Below, piece after piece: positions 10,474-23,000 of a stretch of DNA of 64,000 bases. Location: assembly GCA_013398015.1 (NCBI GenBank), contig VZRR01010833.1, forward strand, positions 558,001 to 622,000. Direction: 5' to 3'. The position numbers were made by a program, and so were the translations under genes. Below the pieces are notes generated by a model, which saw only the letters and a list, made by a program, of their open reading frames with translations, ran no database searches and was not told where the DNA came from. Source of the DNA: Oreocharis arfaki. Lineage: Eukaryota; Chordata; Aves; Passeriformes; Paramythiidae. The stretch's first letter is position 1. Each line of letters opens with the position of its first letter.

Positions 10474-12680
10474 TCTGTGGCCTTTCCCTTCTGACCCTCA
10501 AACCCCAAATCCTCAGCTGCCTGTTCACACCAACACTGACCACAGCACCAGGGCCTCCACCTTTAAACCTGTACAGTGTCAACACCCCAAACCCAACAGC
10601 TGAATTAAAATGTGTAGCACAACTACTGTTTGTTAACTTCTTGTTGCTACCCCTCACTCTGAGGTGTTCAACCATTCTGACTGCCACAGTACTGGAGAGC
10701 TGCATCAGTGAGGAATTTGACAGAAAGGGCCATCCTCATTAGTTTTCAGCTCTAACAAGCACCATAACTTTTTTTTTTTTCCTGAATAATTGGAACCGCA
10801 CCAGAATCATATTCTGCATGATTTTAGGTGCTCTAATAATGTATGTTGACTGTCTTGAAATAAGCAAATAACACACAAAAGTTCAGAATCTGGAAAAGGA
10901 ATACATTTTAAACAAAATCCTTCAAAATAGCAACATTTACTATCATATTGATTGGTCTCTCTGTGGGAGTCTAACCATGTGTTGCTGCGGCCAGAAATCA
11001 AAAGCAAAATTCAACAGAATTCCTGTATCAAGGGGTCTCTGAATAAGATTTACATTCTGAAAATAATTATTTGGTATTTTCTTCGATTTACTAGCTAGAT
11101 GCATGTACTCCCACAGTAAATACAGTATCAGGTTAAAATAGTAAATGTCACTGAAAAAAAAAATGAGATCACCAGCAAATTCTGACATGAGATGCACTTG
11201 AATCTTAACGGTTTTTTTTAGGAGACAAGTTACTTGGGAGTGAAAATTAACTTCTGTTCATGTTTTTCAGATTGACATAAACAAAAAATCAATTAATTTT
11301 GATCACTGAGTTTCTCAAATCCACCAATTGAAAAGAAATACATCTGTTCCTTCTACCTTCCCTTCATTCCAGTAGAAGAGAAATAATTCCACTATCATAA
11401 CAAAAATTAAATTATTTCAATTCAGAAGTCATACTGGTCAAGTCATGCAAGTGTTTTCATCTAGATCCAGGTAAGAAAACCAGCTCCAAGACCCGAAGGC
11501 AAAAAGCTAAAAAAAGTGAAATGCACACTTTTAAACTTAAAGTATACTTGGTACTAGTGAAGGAACAGAAGTGAGCATACAGTAATAGAGGTAATAGAAA
11601 AAATATCTATGAAATTAAAAAAAAAAAAAAGCAAATTAAAAACACCCTTCCCATCTAGAATCAGACTCTCTCTCTTTAAACTTAAATAAGAACTCAGGGC
11701 TTAGATATGCCCTCAGAAGACAGAATACACTCTTGTCAGTAAGTCAGTATATCAGGCAGATCTTAAAAATGCAGGAAATTCATGTGCTCATACTTAAGTT
11801 TCTGTAGAGATCAAAAATGCCTCTTCTCCTACTGTCACTCCAAAGTATGCCATCCAGTCCCAGGTTTATACTCTGGAATTGCTTTTATAGTTCTTCAGAC
11901 AAGATCACTCATCAAACACTTTATAAATTGCTGACACAGGATGCTTCAAGTACTTGACTTCACTGCTAATCACATCAAAGTCACTCTCAAATCCAGAAGT
12001 TTTTGATATCTTTTTGTCATTGGTCTCAACGATACACTAAATGTGACAAAAACATGTGGCTGAGAGATACTTCTTCAGAAAACAGTTCATAAAATAGCCT
12101 AAGGTCTCACATATTCATAAAATTCAGGAATACACTTGGAAACAGGGCTCAAGTATCTCAGAAAGCTGAAGACTTTGCTCAAACTTGAAGTCCAGCCACA
12201 TTAATTATACCACCCAAAGCTGAAAAATGTGCTGAAGAACACTGCATAGTACCACAGGCAATCTTGGAAATGACACTGTCAAAAACAGCATATCAGATTG
12301 CAACAAAAAAAGAACTCACTGTCAGTTTACTGTTCATAATAAATGCTAGCTACTTCTGAAGAGACAAAGCTGTATTTTAATTTAAAAAAAAAAAAAATTA
12401 AAAGGAAAAGACATTGTGGAAACCTAGATTGCCAAAACTGTTTTACTCCCATAGCAACCTTTGCTGTAACTGTATGTATGAGAGGCTGCTGAGTGGCATT
12501 CATGTAACACACACAAAGATACCGACAATGCCCGCTTTTGTTGGAACCCTGCTGACAGTAGGCAGGAGAAGCAGGATAAGCTCAGTTTAGACAAGATTGC
12601 TGCCATCTGAAAATGGTCCTCCCAGATTCTCTTCAGATTCAACCAGAACAAAACCAACACACATTAAAAACAAACTAAGC

Positions 12681-12700
12681 AACCAACCAACCAACCAACC
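12681..12700. repeat. (AACC)5 microsatellite
   Basis: Five perfect AACC units are followed by an AT-rich run, 50 bp before the LTR relic starting at 12751. Confidence 0.95.
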
Positions 12701-12750
12701 CCATCATTTAATTTAATTATGAAAAAAAAATATATCTTATTTATGCACAC

Positions 12751-13263
12751 TGTGGTGGGTTGACCCTGCCTGGATGCCAGGTGCCCCCTCAGCTGGCTGG
12801 GGGGAGAAGATAAAACAAAAGGCTCATGGATGAAGGTAAGGACAGGAAGAGATCACTCACCAGTTACCATCAGAGGCAGAAGAGACTCTATACGGGAAAA
12901 TAAGTTTAATTTATTATCAATCAAATCAGATTAGTATAACAAGAAATAAATTCAGCTCTTAGAACATCTTCCTCCTACTCCTTCATAGTATCATAACATG
13001 GCTTAGGTTGGAAGAGATCTTTAAAGACCATCTACTCCATCCCCCCTGTACCTTCAAATAGATGAGGATGCTCAGAGCCCTGTCAAGCCTTACCCTGAAT
13101 GTTTCCAGGCACGGGGCTTCCAACACCTCTCTGGGCAACCTTTCCCAGTGTTTTAACACCTCATTGTAAAAAGCTCTTCCCTATCTCCAATCTAAATCTA
13201 CCCTTATGGAAGCCACCTGGTAACTCCCCTGCTACCAAAACCTGGCCACATAAACCCAATACA
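12751..13263 (-). mobile_element. Endogenous retrovirus LTR relic, interrupted by a CR1
   Basis: The outer ends match an abundant avian LTR. On the plus strand it starts TGTGGTGGGTTGACCCTGCC at 12751 and ends CCACATAAACCCAATACA at 13263, giving the TG...CA termini of an LTR in either orientation. The sense strand is probably minus, because the reverse complement has AATAAA (about 12910-12920) between the U3-like end and the final part. Only about 230 bp of one end (12751-12982) and about 58 bp of the other (13206-13263) remain. Most of the middle is missing and a CR1 piece occupies 12983-13205. Flanks CACAC (12746-12750) and CAAAC (13264-13268) differ at one position and may be a target duplication. 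No retroviral coding sequence is present. The family assignment is from memory of common songbird repeats. Confidence 0.75.
12983..13205 (-). mobile_element. CR1 LINE 3' end, inside the LTR relic
   Basis: In plus orientation it reads as the reverse complement of a CR1 3' end: 'CATAGTATCATAACATGGCT', then 'AGGTTGGAAGAGATCTTTAAAG', then the 'CTCTGGGCAACCTTTCCCAGTG' and 'CAATCTAAATCTACCC' blocks from the end of the reverse-transcriptase frame. It is thus a 5'-truncated copy on the minus strand, about 220 bp long. LTR sequence on both sides indicates it landed in, or was brought together with, an older LTR. Plus-strand frame 13099-13497 overlaps it in antisense and is not a gene. Confidence 0.9.
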
Positions 13264-16200
13264 CAAACTCACCAGTTCTCACATCTATCTGTATCAAACT
13301 CAGAGAAAGAAGCATCACTTTTAGAAAAAATAAAATTACTTTGCATTCCCTTAGGATTAACACCCACTATTTCTACTCTGCATATAAAGCAACCTTGTAG
13401 CTTTCTTCATACTGAATCCACAGAAATTACTGTTCTCACGAAGTTGTCAATTGCAATATATCATGTTCTGATTTCTAGAAAACTCCGCAAATTTTAACAC
13501 CCATTCAAAAGACTTTCGCACGCAAAAAAAGTGAATCAAGAAGAATGTGAGGAAATGATAAGAGGGGTATCTGGGTTACTGTGTAGTATGCAAATGATCA
13601 CAGAGGGATAGTTTCTACCTTTGTGTCAGGGAGTACAGTTTGCTCACAGAAACAAAACCAGAAGTTACATGCTCCCTATGGAAATAAGATATCCTTTTTT
13701 CCTATAATCCGCTTTCAAGTATCACTACTGCTTTCATGAGAGAATTAAAAAGAACTGTGTACAGATTTTAAGCCCAGGAAACTAAGCACAAAAGAAGAAA
13801 CACACGATATGTTTTGTATCTTTGGAAAAAAAGATAAATTTCCTATCTTATTAGAAGTGATGTAAAATAATTCCTAAAATGATTATATGCTAACCTCTGC
13901 ATATGAATTCCTAATAACAGGAATTCCAGGCTAGAGGTGAGAGAAGAGACAGAGAGAGAGACTAGGCAAAAATACAACTTATATACCAGAAGTAGTTTAT
14001 GAAGTTCTAGGGCACTATCTTAACCCGGTGGTATGATAATAAGAAATCTCAGAGATTTAAAAGGTGAAATTAGGCAAACTATGGCTGAAACAGGTTGAAT
14101 GTAATATCCCTCCAGAGACTCATAGCAATACTCACTGTTACACTATTCAGTATAATACCACTTACTTATTATCTTCTATCTACACATATTTGACATATAA
14201 TCAATTTTGTGTAGAAAGAATTCTCATAGCAAAGACCTATTCATAACTGAAAGAGCAATGCCACTGTTCAGCAAATACTCACTGAACAAGGGATAATAAT
14301 GGATAATAATAATTCAGTGGTCAGTCTCACCGAGATTAAAACTTCATTTCAGATGCACTGTTTCTATCTGAAATGCCTATTGTGTGAAACTGAAATTAAT
14401 CTGATTAACATTAGAATAAAAACCTCTGTCTGTATAGTGAAAAGCTTACCTTCCTCTCTCAAGCATGAGAAAACCTCAAGACTGACCAACCTCATAAGAG
14501 AGAAGGAGCTTCCTGGAAAAGGCAACTTTCTTATTTATCTCACTTCCTTTGCCAAAGTATTTTTTATAAAATTAGGGGAAAAAAGGTTGATCTGAAATTC
14601 AAATTTGAGAATTTGTCTGTAATTTTCAAACAGCTTTTTTTTTGACTTGGTAACAGAGAAAATTCAGAATTCTCTTTCCACATCAGTGAGTTTTCAGAAA
14701 AAAATACCCTTTCACACACAGTGCTTCATAATCTAACTGTACTACTAAATGAAATACTGATGCTCAGTTTCCCAGTGGAGCTTTGTGCTCCCTTTGCAAT
14801 CTTGCTGAAAGCCTAAACACCAAACACTGACACTCAGAGTTCTGATGCCTGTTACTCAGCAATTGTGTCTGTTTGCCAAGGGCACACGCAAGTGAGGACA
14901 GACATGAGTTGCTGCTTAAACAGTATCTCAAGGGGATGCAGCCTTATAAGAAACAAAACAAAATAAAATAGTCTGTAGGAGGAAATTTTAGGAGCTGATG
15001 AAAAAGGAAATATGGCAAACCTTTTACATTTCCTCTCTTTACATTCATTTACTTGCCAAAGGATATGCTTGCTACGCAGAAGTTAGATCAAAAGAAATTA
15101 AAAAAAAAAAAACAAAAACAACCAAGGAATGACTTCACAGTTCATATATTTGCATATTTAAAAAAAAGAAAAGAAAAACAGCCAAAAGGAAAGTCTTTTC
15201 CATAAGCAAAGGTATCATCATCAGGAAATAGAACAACACCATCATCCTTCAAATATACCTATACACATGCTCAACATGTGCATGCTCAACAGCCACAGCA
15301 ACCATCTGCCAAAATGATCTTGCTGTCACAGTTAATTCCGAGAATCAGACACACACAGTCTGTTCAGCACAACACCAAGCTCTATGCAGATGTGATGTGA
15401 GCTTTGAAGCACAGTCTGCACTGATTTACCAACAACAGCAGGCGACCCTTAAGACCTCAAGAGAGCATCCCAAATTCAGGGATAGGAAAATAACCATCGC
15501 CCAGGATTAGCTTTCTATCAATCAGTGCTGCTTTAATCCCTGTTGTGAAAACTATCAAATCAGAAGGATTGAGGGTCTGCTCAAAAGGATACAAGAGCAG
15601 GAAGGAAAATGTTTGATGGGCACTAAACAGTCAAGCCAAGCTTCTGCAGCAAAAAGAGAGTTCCTTGAAGGAACTGTCAAACTGGATGGACCTTTTCCCT
15701 GCTGTTCATGCCAGTCCCTCAGGTTAAATGTGTCTGACAAAACTCCCCCCTACACAAAAAGCTGGCTTTAGAAGAGAGGCAGTATTCTGCCTGCTATTGC
15801 AATATGTCTTGTTCTACCTTTGTAGTAACTCCAAAACGTGAGCCCTCCCTGGATGTGACAGCTGTAGGCTGCCTATTGCAGAGGAGAACACCATCAGGAC
15901 CTGTGCAAGTCACCCTTCAGGTCTCCTGTGGGGCAACGCCAGCTTAAGCCAAGGAGATCTCTTTCATCCCTGGATAACCCAGAAAAGTCTTGGGTCTAAT
16001 TCCTCTAAAATAGAAAATAGACTTCTACAAATTCCATCGCAGGTCCTCTCAAAGCAATAAAAACTTTAGTCTACTGTACGTCTATTGTTCTGTATAATCT
16101 GACTTCGCATGTCATCTTTAAATAAAGAGTATAATTAGTCTAAATACCATTTCTCATTTACTTAATGTCAACATTTTTATGTGTTGGGGAAATATATACA

Positions 16201-17227
16201 GCAATCAGAATGCTGCAGTTACAGCATTAGAATGATTTCTGGCAATGAGTGGTAAAACCTCAGCAACTCTGTTTCAAGAAAAAGCTAGGCTATTGAAATT
16301 CCCTTTGACTTGGAGTTAACCTAAGGCGTTTTACTTTTAGTTCCTTTCTGAAAATTACAAAGAGCACCCTGACAGCTAACAAGTCAATGGCTCAGTTATA
16401 CCTGATGTAAAAACCCACGATTCATGCAGATCTTTCTTTTAAAAAGTTAATTAAAATAACTACTACTTTTTTTTTTTTTTTAAACAAGCTGACACTTAAA
16501 TGAAGGTATTTGAAGTTATTACTGATTGCTAGGATATAGAAAGAAGACCCAAAACCCAACAAAACCCGAAAGAAAAAGAGGGGAATTACTAGACTACTGT
16601 GTAGTACTCAGTTCTTTTTAACTGACTCATTTGGGACACTTCAGACCTGGAAATTACTTTTCTCTAAGTTTCATTTGAAGTTGCACTTGAAAATCCCATC
16701 CAGAATGAGATAGGAACTTTTTATGAACAACTGATTTGGAGAGGGAACATAATTCAAATTTCCTTTAATAATAATCTGGGACAAAAAAAAGAAAATCTGA
16801 AGAATGCTTTAGAACTCTTTAATTTTTACAACTTTTCATCTTATACAAACCAAATAAACAACAAGAGACACTGATTTGTTTCAAAAGTGAGACTTCTTTC
16901 ACCTGTGATTGATAAAAATGTTAAAGTTACTACTTATATGTAAATTGCCACTGAAATTATATGTCCCTGTAACAGAGATCTGAACTTGAAATATTTAATG
17001 ATTAAGACCAGCATCGTGTTGGGCTTAGAGTATTCATCAGTGATTAATAAAATTTTCTGGAATTTATAAAAACAGAAAATGAAGATCACTGAAAAATAAC
17101 TCTTCCATTTCACCAGCATGCCTTCCTGCAACTGCTCATGAAGAGTTTAGCCATCCCTGTCTCACCAAAAAAAGGAAAATTCCTTTCAGAAAGATGCGAG
17201 CACAAATAGGAATGGGCTGTGTTGGGG

Positions 17228-17258
17228 TTTTTTTTGTTTGTTTGTTTGTTTGTTTTTC
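17228..17258. repeat. (TTTG)n microsatellite
   Basis: A T-run followed by five or six consecutive TTTG/GTTT units, ending in TTTTT. Confidence 0.9.
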
Positions 17259-18554
17259 CTGATATGTTGCAGTGAAGATGTCCTTAAGTTCCTTTGCTCA
17301 GTGATTTTCCAGTAATTTCCTAAGGAAACATAACTGTGAATGAAAATAATTTTGACCTTAACCAGCTCTCAAGCATAGGTTCTGAGATAGGCAGAGCTAT
17401 TTTGTTCATGGTACCACTGTTTTGTGGTGTTTTCCACCAAGCTTAAGTCCCAGGATTGGAGTTCTGGGACAGAGAACTCCAGGCTGCTCAGGAGAGACAG
17501 GCAGGCCAGGCCAGGCCAGGTGGAGCTGTCACACCTCAGGTCACGTAAGGGAGAGGTTTGACTGCACACCCCTACAGTGAGTGATGATGCGGTGCACAGC
17601 CTCTGGGTCAGGATTAGGTAGCTGGAAAACAAAGATGTAGTAGTGGATATCTACTGTATCTACAGGAATGAAGAAGAAGAAGAAAGATCGCTTGGAATTA
17701 ACAAAGAAATGAAGCATAACACTGAAACATCCAAATGGACTCCTCTGGGCAATATAATCCACAGCTCAGCACATCAGTAAATTCACATCAGAGAGAAAGG
17801 CAAAAAGAAAATTAGATAAAGCTTGTGATGTGCCATCACAGCATAAAACAACCAAAATAATTCTATGTTATGAGCAAACAATTACCACGTTTATAGAAAG
17901 AAGATTTATTTACAGTTTGGTAAGACTCTGTCTGGTAATTTTTTCCTGATATTTAACTTCTTTTTGTTTCACAAGAGAACCACTTAGCTTCTACTGACCT
18001 CTTGATTCACTGTAAACAATTTTTCTTCCATCTTCTTGCTTCACCCTTCAAACTTCAGTGGACATCTATTTCTTTTGTGGACCTTTCTATATGAAGTGGC
18101 AAGGGCTGAATGAAGTACAGAGCCTACAAGCCAGTTTTAATCAAACAGCAAGGCATGTTTCTGTCTTCAGAAATAGGATACTTACTGTGTTCTTTTTAAT
18201 TGCCAATTCTGTAACTGTCAAATAACCAATTTTGTCTTGTCAAGTTTTGATCTTTTAAAAGCCTACCACTATTAATCCTGCTTTTTTTATACACACTTGC
18301 TCAGACCATTTTGTTTGCTACTGTTTGATAGCAGTTACACACTTACTTAAGTAACAGAGAAGAAACTAATTTTCCTTTGTATCTCTTTGAGGATGGAATT
18401 GAAAAAAATTAGGAAAACAAATTTAATTCAACATATTTTATTAAGGATAGTGGAAGAGAGAAGGGAGTTATGAGAAACTGCATTTGTTATCAATCTGTGA
18501 GGTTTGTGAAGAGGAGAAGAGGAACTGAATTCAAGATAAAAAAGACTAAATGCA

Positions 18555-18635
18555 TCTAAAAAAATAAAAAAGAAAAACAAAACACCAACCCCCCCCCCAA
18601 AAAATAAAAACAACCCAAACCAAACCAACAACCCC
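18555..18635. repeat. A-rich/C-rich low-complexity tract with C10
   Basis: A-rich sequence, ten consecutive C (18589-18598), then A-rich AACC/AAACC words. On the opposite strand this gives the glycine/phenylalanine-rich frame at 18428-18637, which is a low-complexity artefact. Confidence 0.85.
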
Positions 18636-19978
18636 ATTAAGGTTGCAGATTATAAATGGAGCTCAGCACATAAACCACTTATCTTACTTCATTGTCTAAA
18701 GCAGGCTTAGCTTTATACGACAAGGACATAAAGAAATCATTGTTTACAAGGCACTTCATCTTTGTAGATCTGGGGCCCTGTAGCTTGTGTGCTCTTCCAA
18801 TAGCCTCAAAGAGTTAAATCTGTGCCTGGACGTGCATGCAAAAGTACTGATGACAAAAGAGGTAGCAGGATGGACTTCTAACTCTGCACAGCAGGAGTGG
18901 GTTTTTAAGCTTAAAAAAAAAGGAAATGAAAAAGGCAACCAACTGTCTTTTTTAATTACTAACATGTATTGGCTTCAGCAACAATTTTAATCTTACACTT
19001 GCTTTTGGACTTTTTCTTCCCTGCAGTATTTGGCAACTTATTGGAAATGCAAGATTTATTTTAAGCTTCATCAAAATGTTCAAAAGAACATTTAGTGTTA
19101 ATGTTGAATCTTAGCAATCTGTCCTGAAGATCATTTGGAATATTTATTTACTTATACAAAACAGACAAATCCATACAGTTTCTGGCACCATAGCTGACAG
19201 GTAGAAAAAATAGTAACAGGAACATTAACTTTTAGCAAGTACAGTTTTTAAAATATACGTGTATGGAAATAAACTTAAGAAAGCCTTATACAGATGGGAG
19301 AAGAAAGCTTTCTACTTTATAAATGTCCAGTGCGATATGTTCCTGCCTTGGATGACAGAGGTTCATCTTGTTAATTCTTCTTCCTTTGGGTTATCTATGT
19401 TCCTATTTTAATTTTTTTCACAATATTAAACTTTTTCAAATATTTTAATTATTTTCAAATAAAGCTCTGACAAGTATCCTGGGCCTAATCGTGAGCATAA
19501 AATTAATTTCCTTAACAAATTTTTAAGATCAGGTTATTGTTTTAATTGATTCGCAAAATGTTTCCTTAAATTAGAGTTCATTTTCACCACCAGCAACAAG
19601 TTATACTCCGGCAACTTCAAAATTGCGTGTTGGGAGTAAGTAGGTACACAGCTATAAGATTTATTAATAAACTCTCCCACATATAGCATCATAAAATATT
19701 CTATTTGCTTTCTTCCTCTAGCTAGTTCATAATTTGCCTAATTTAAAAAGATGACACACATTGCAAAAGCCTGATTTGATATATTTTACTTGATTCTTCT
19801 ACCTGCAATATGTAAAGTACTCTACCATTGTTCATGCTCCTGATAATTATTAAGATATATTAGTCACACATTAGTTGTCCTCACTTTAGCAAGACTCAAT
19901 GCTGACAACTTCTCATACCAGTTTGGGCTTTGCCTTCCATACTTTTTCATATCTAGTTTCATTAGTTTACTTTAATGC

Positions 19979-20052
19979 TTTAATGGCTTAGGTTGCAAGG
20001 GGACCTAGAAGACAGTGAAGTTCTAACTCCCCTGCCTTGGGGGCTTAGACAA
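19979..20052 (-). mobile_element. CR1 LINE 3' end fragment
   Basis: 'TAATGGCTTAGGTTGCAAGG', then 'GGACCTAGAAGACAGTGAAG', then 'TTCTAACTCCCCTGCC' reads as the reverse complement of the CR1 3' untranslated region, with several substitutions. It is short and old, lies on the minus strand, and is sense with respect to dystrophin. The right boundary is approximate. Confidence 0.75.
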
Positions 20053-23000
20053 CTCTTAGACAAATTTTTAGAATTTTGTTTTCTTCTTATCAATAAAGAC
20101 CCATCATATATAAATCATCCATATGAATATCACATTCCAAATTTTTATCCCTATAGCCACCTGTGCCATAGAGCAGCAAAATCTCCCTACACCTGGAAAC
20201 AATGAGCAGTGTCAGAGCCCACTGCAGTTTTAGCCTCGCAAGAGGGTTGGGTTTGATTAGAGTCATCCCTTGACTTTCACATATCTTTAAAAGGATAACC
20301 TTTATATGCTTACAGACAGATGTCATTCTAAAGTCCAGCCTCTCTCAGATATTCTCAAGTGGGAACTCCTTATTTGATATTTGAGGTGTTTCAAAGCCTA
20401 CACCAGGACTTTCGCTATTCAGCCACATATCTCTGAGGGTTGCTCAGCAGAGGTTCTCAACCACCACAGTGCTCCCAAGAACCCTTCCAATGGTAGCTTT
20501 ATGTCCCTGAAGTGGCTGTAAAGCCAAGAACCCTCAAGTTTTCCCAGCTCACTCACACACTACATTCTCTTTAAATAACCCAAACAACCAAAATGTCCCC
20601 TTATCTCAGCCAACAGGGGAGGTGAATGCATGAGTGAATTTTTTTTTTTTTGGGTCTGCAAAAAATAAAATCTATGCAGTTGACTTCAAGTTCTCACCAA
20701 AGTTGTCACTCCCAGCAGAAATTTCTGCACATTTTACTCTTGACTGTATTTTAGCCACCTTCCCATTTGAAGTATTCTTTCTTTAAATAAGCCTCTGATC
20801 TTTTCTATGCCCACAAGATTCAACTGAAAATTTCCACCCTGAAGCTTTCAAAAACTTGCTGATCTCAAGGAAACGTTGTTCAAGGGGAGTCAATGTGTTG
20901 GTTTAGTCCAGCTTTTTTCTTCAATGTATTCTCCACTTCCACTGTGAAATTTGTGCCTGTAAATGTGACAATACCACTTTTCTTCTCCACAATTTGCAGG
21001 GATAAAAAACCTTGGTTTAGATTAAATATGCAGTGACATCCTGTATATGCTACACAGTGCAGTTTGCTTGGCTAAGAGCTTTCATCAAGGGCAGCACAGA
21101 CAAAAATCCTGAATAACCTCTGCTCATGTGCTGTGCAGTCTCAAAGTATATGCACAGTAAATCTGATGCAGCAAAGAAATGTTGGATTTGCTCTGCATAA
21201 GATACTGTGCCTACTCTGTTCATGTGTGAAAGGTCTCAGAATTTCTGAAAATGCTTGTGAACTGTGAACAAGAAATCCTCTGTTACATGTAACAGTCTAA
21301 TTCCTATGTCACTGTTTGCTTAGAGCCACTTCTCATAACTTCTGATAATTTATCACACACAATTGACAGATGCATTCAAAATGCAAGCTGAAATACAATA
21401 AGTGTTTTCAAAAGTACATATAATTCACAAAATAAAATGAGCATAAGGTTTGGATGGTTAGATAAAATGGAAACAGACTATTTTTGACAGCATATATTAA
21501 AAAATATGCCTGTAGGTAGTTAATTTCTAAGGTGATTCTGTTTGGGTATTAAATTTAAGATCACATCAATACATATTATGGAGTAAACAAATGCCTTCAA
21601 ATTTTTTTCTCATTGTAAAAAGTTCAGAAACTGCAAATTTAGCTGTTTGTGTCATGGAGAAATAAAATACTTTACACTGTCTTTTTAAAAGTCATTCTGA
21701 CTACTTTTTATAGTTCTTGTTTCATATCAATGCTATTTTTGATGTCTTTGTTAAAGAATTTGTACAAATTCTGTCTCTCAGAGATTTAAATACTTATTCC
21801 TTTTGCTTGGACTCACATTTTTGTCCAGTATTGCATAAAATGAACAAAAAGACAGAAACTGGTAGAAAAAAGACCAATCCAACAAACACCACCAAAATCT
21901 CCTCAGAAATGCAATGTCATTTCATTAAGAGATTGTAATGTTTAGATGGTACAAACAGAATTTACTATATAAGACTAAGATTAAATTGGCTACCATCCTC
22001 CAAACCACTATTCCTCCATGTGGAGTACTCACCTAAATTAAAGCTAACACAAATCCCAAACCAATATCCAAGTAGTTTGGTACTTTGACATTTAATCAAT
22101 GGAATCTAGTTGTACAATCACAAGGTGCACCAACATTTCAAAGCTGAATTTCCACAAATTATCCCTGCTTTAAATGAAACCCCTAAAGAGGCCTTCCAGC
22201 CTTCACTTCTGTCCATTCATTCCTCAAACATCAAGTCTTTTAGACTTTCACTTCTACCTCCAATTATTTATAATAGAACCAAACCTAGACAGAACTTGTG
22301 GACTTGGAATATTTGTTCAAAGTAGAGCTTCATATAGAAATTCATAGAAATCTTAAATTGTCACACGGCTATTTCCACATACTTAACTTCCATAGTGTTA
22401 TATTTGTCTAAACACATTTCTTCACATGCAATAATATCACATTCAAACATGACACTTATTAAAAATAAACAAGACAGAAGTTAGCCAATGTAATTCAAAG
22501 TCAGAAACATAAATTGTTTGTTAAGAACTATTCACTGTGGTTCAACCTTTGATGTTTTCAGTGAAGTGCTAAAATAGTCAGAATCAAAAAAGCTACAGCT
22601 TGAGATGCTTCAAGTGAGCTGCGCAATATAATTGCACAGCTAATAGAAGCATAATCATCTCAGCAGGAATTAAATAAGGCAAATACAACTGCTGAGTTGT
22701 TTTTCAATATTATTAATTTCAAAGCATAGCTTGCACATGCTGGCATTTTTAGGGAAGTACGGCAACTTCAGCTCACAAGAGTATACATTTTAAGAGCTTT
22801 CTTCTGATGATGCAGCATGTAATGAAAAAGCTTTGAAACAAGCTTAACTCAAATATTTAATGTACATATAAAATAAATCTAAACCCCATATATTTCATAC
22901 TTCGACTTACTGCATTTAAAAGTATTTCTTACAAATTGAACTACAGAAGAAATTAGTAGAATTATGTCAGCAGCTATGTAAACTCTACAATGATTGGTTT

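Larger units (their letters stand above)
2561..12750 (-). other. DMD: Dystrophin intron 55, segment without genes
   Basis: About 10 kb of AT-rich intron upstream of the Dp116 unit. It contains a short (AAT)n run at 2838-2858, poly-T at 6606-6620, a GC-richer patch at about 10180-10740 with a perfect hairpin at 10451-10473, poly-A at 11618-11631, and (AACC)5 at 12681-12700. All frames of 60-142 codons on both strands lack similarity to proteins I recognise and often overlap each other on opposite strands, as expected for chance frames. Confidence 0.8.
13264..19978 (-). other. DMD: Dystrophin intron 55, segment without genes
   Basis: AT-rich intron with simple repeats only: a GA-rich stretch at 13939-13962, A-rich runs near 15100-15180, poly-T at 16468-16481, (TTTG)n at 17232-17256, four CCAGG-type units at 17502-17520, and an A/C-rich tract with a run of ten C at 18589-18598. 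No splice-flanked exon or recognisable repeat family was seen. Confidence 0.8.

Noticed and set aside
10314..10742. 142-codon plus-strand frame and 102-codon minus-strand frame over the same bases
   Set aside because: Both strands are open because the local sequence is poor in stop triplets; neither protein resembles a family.
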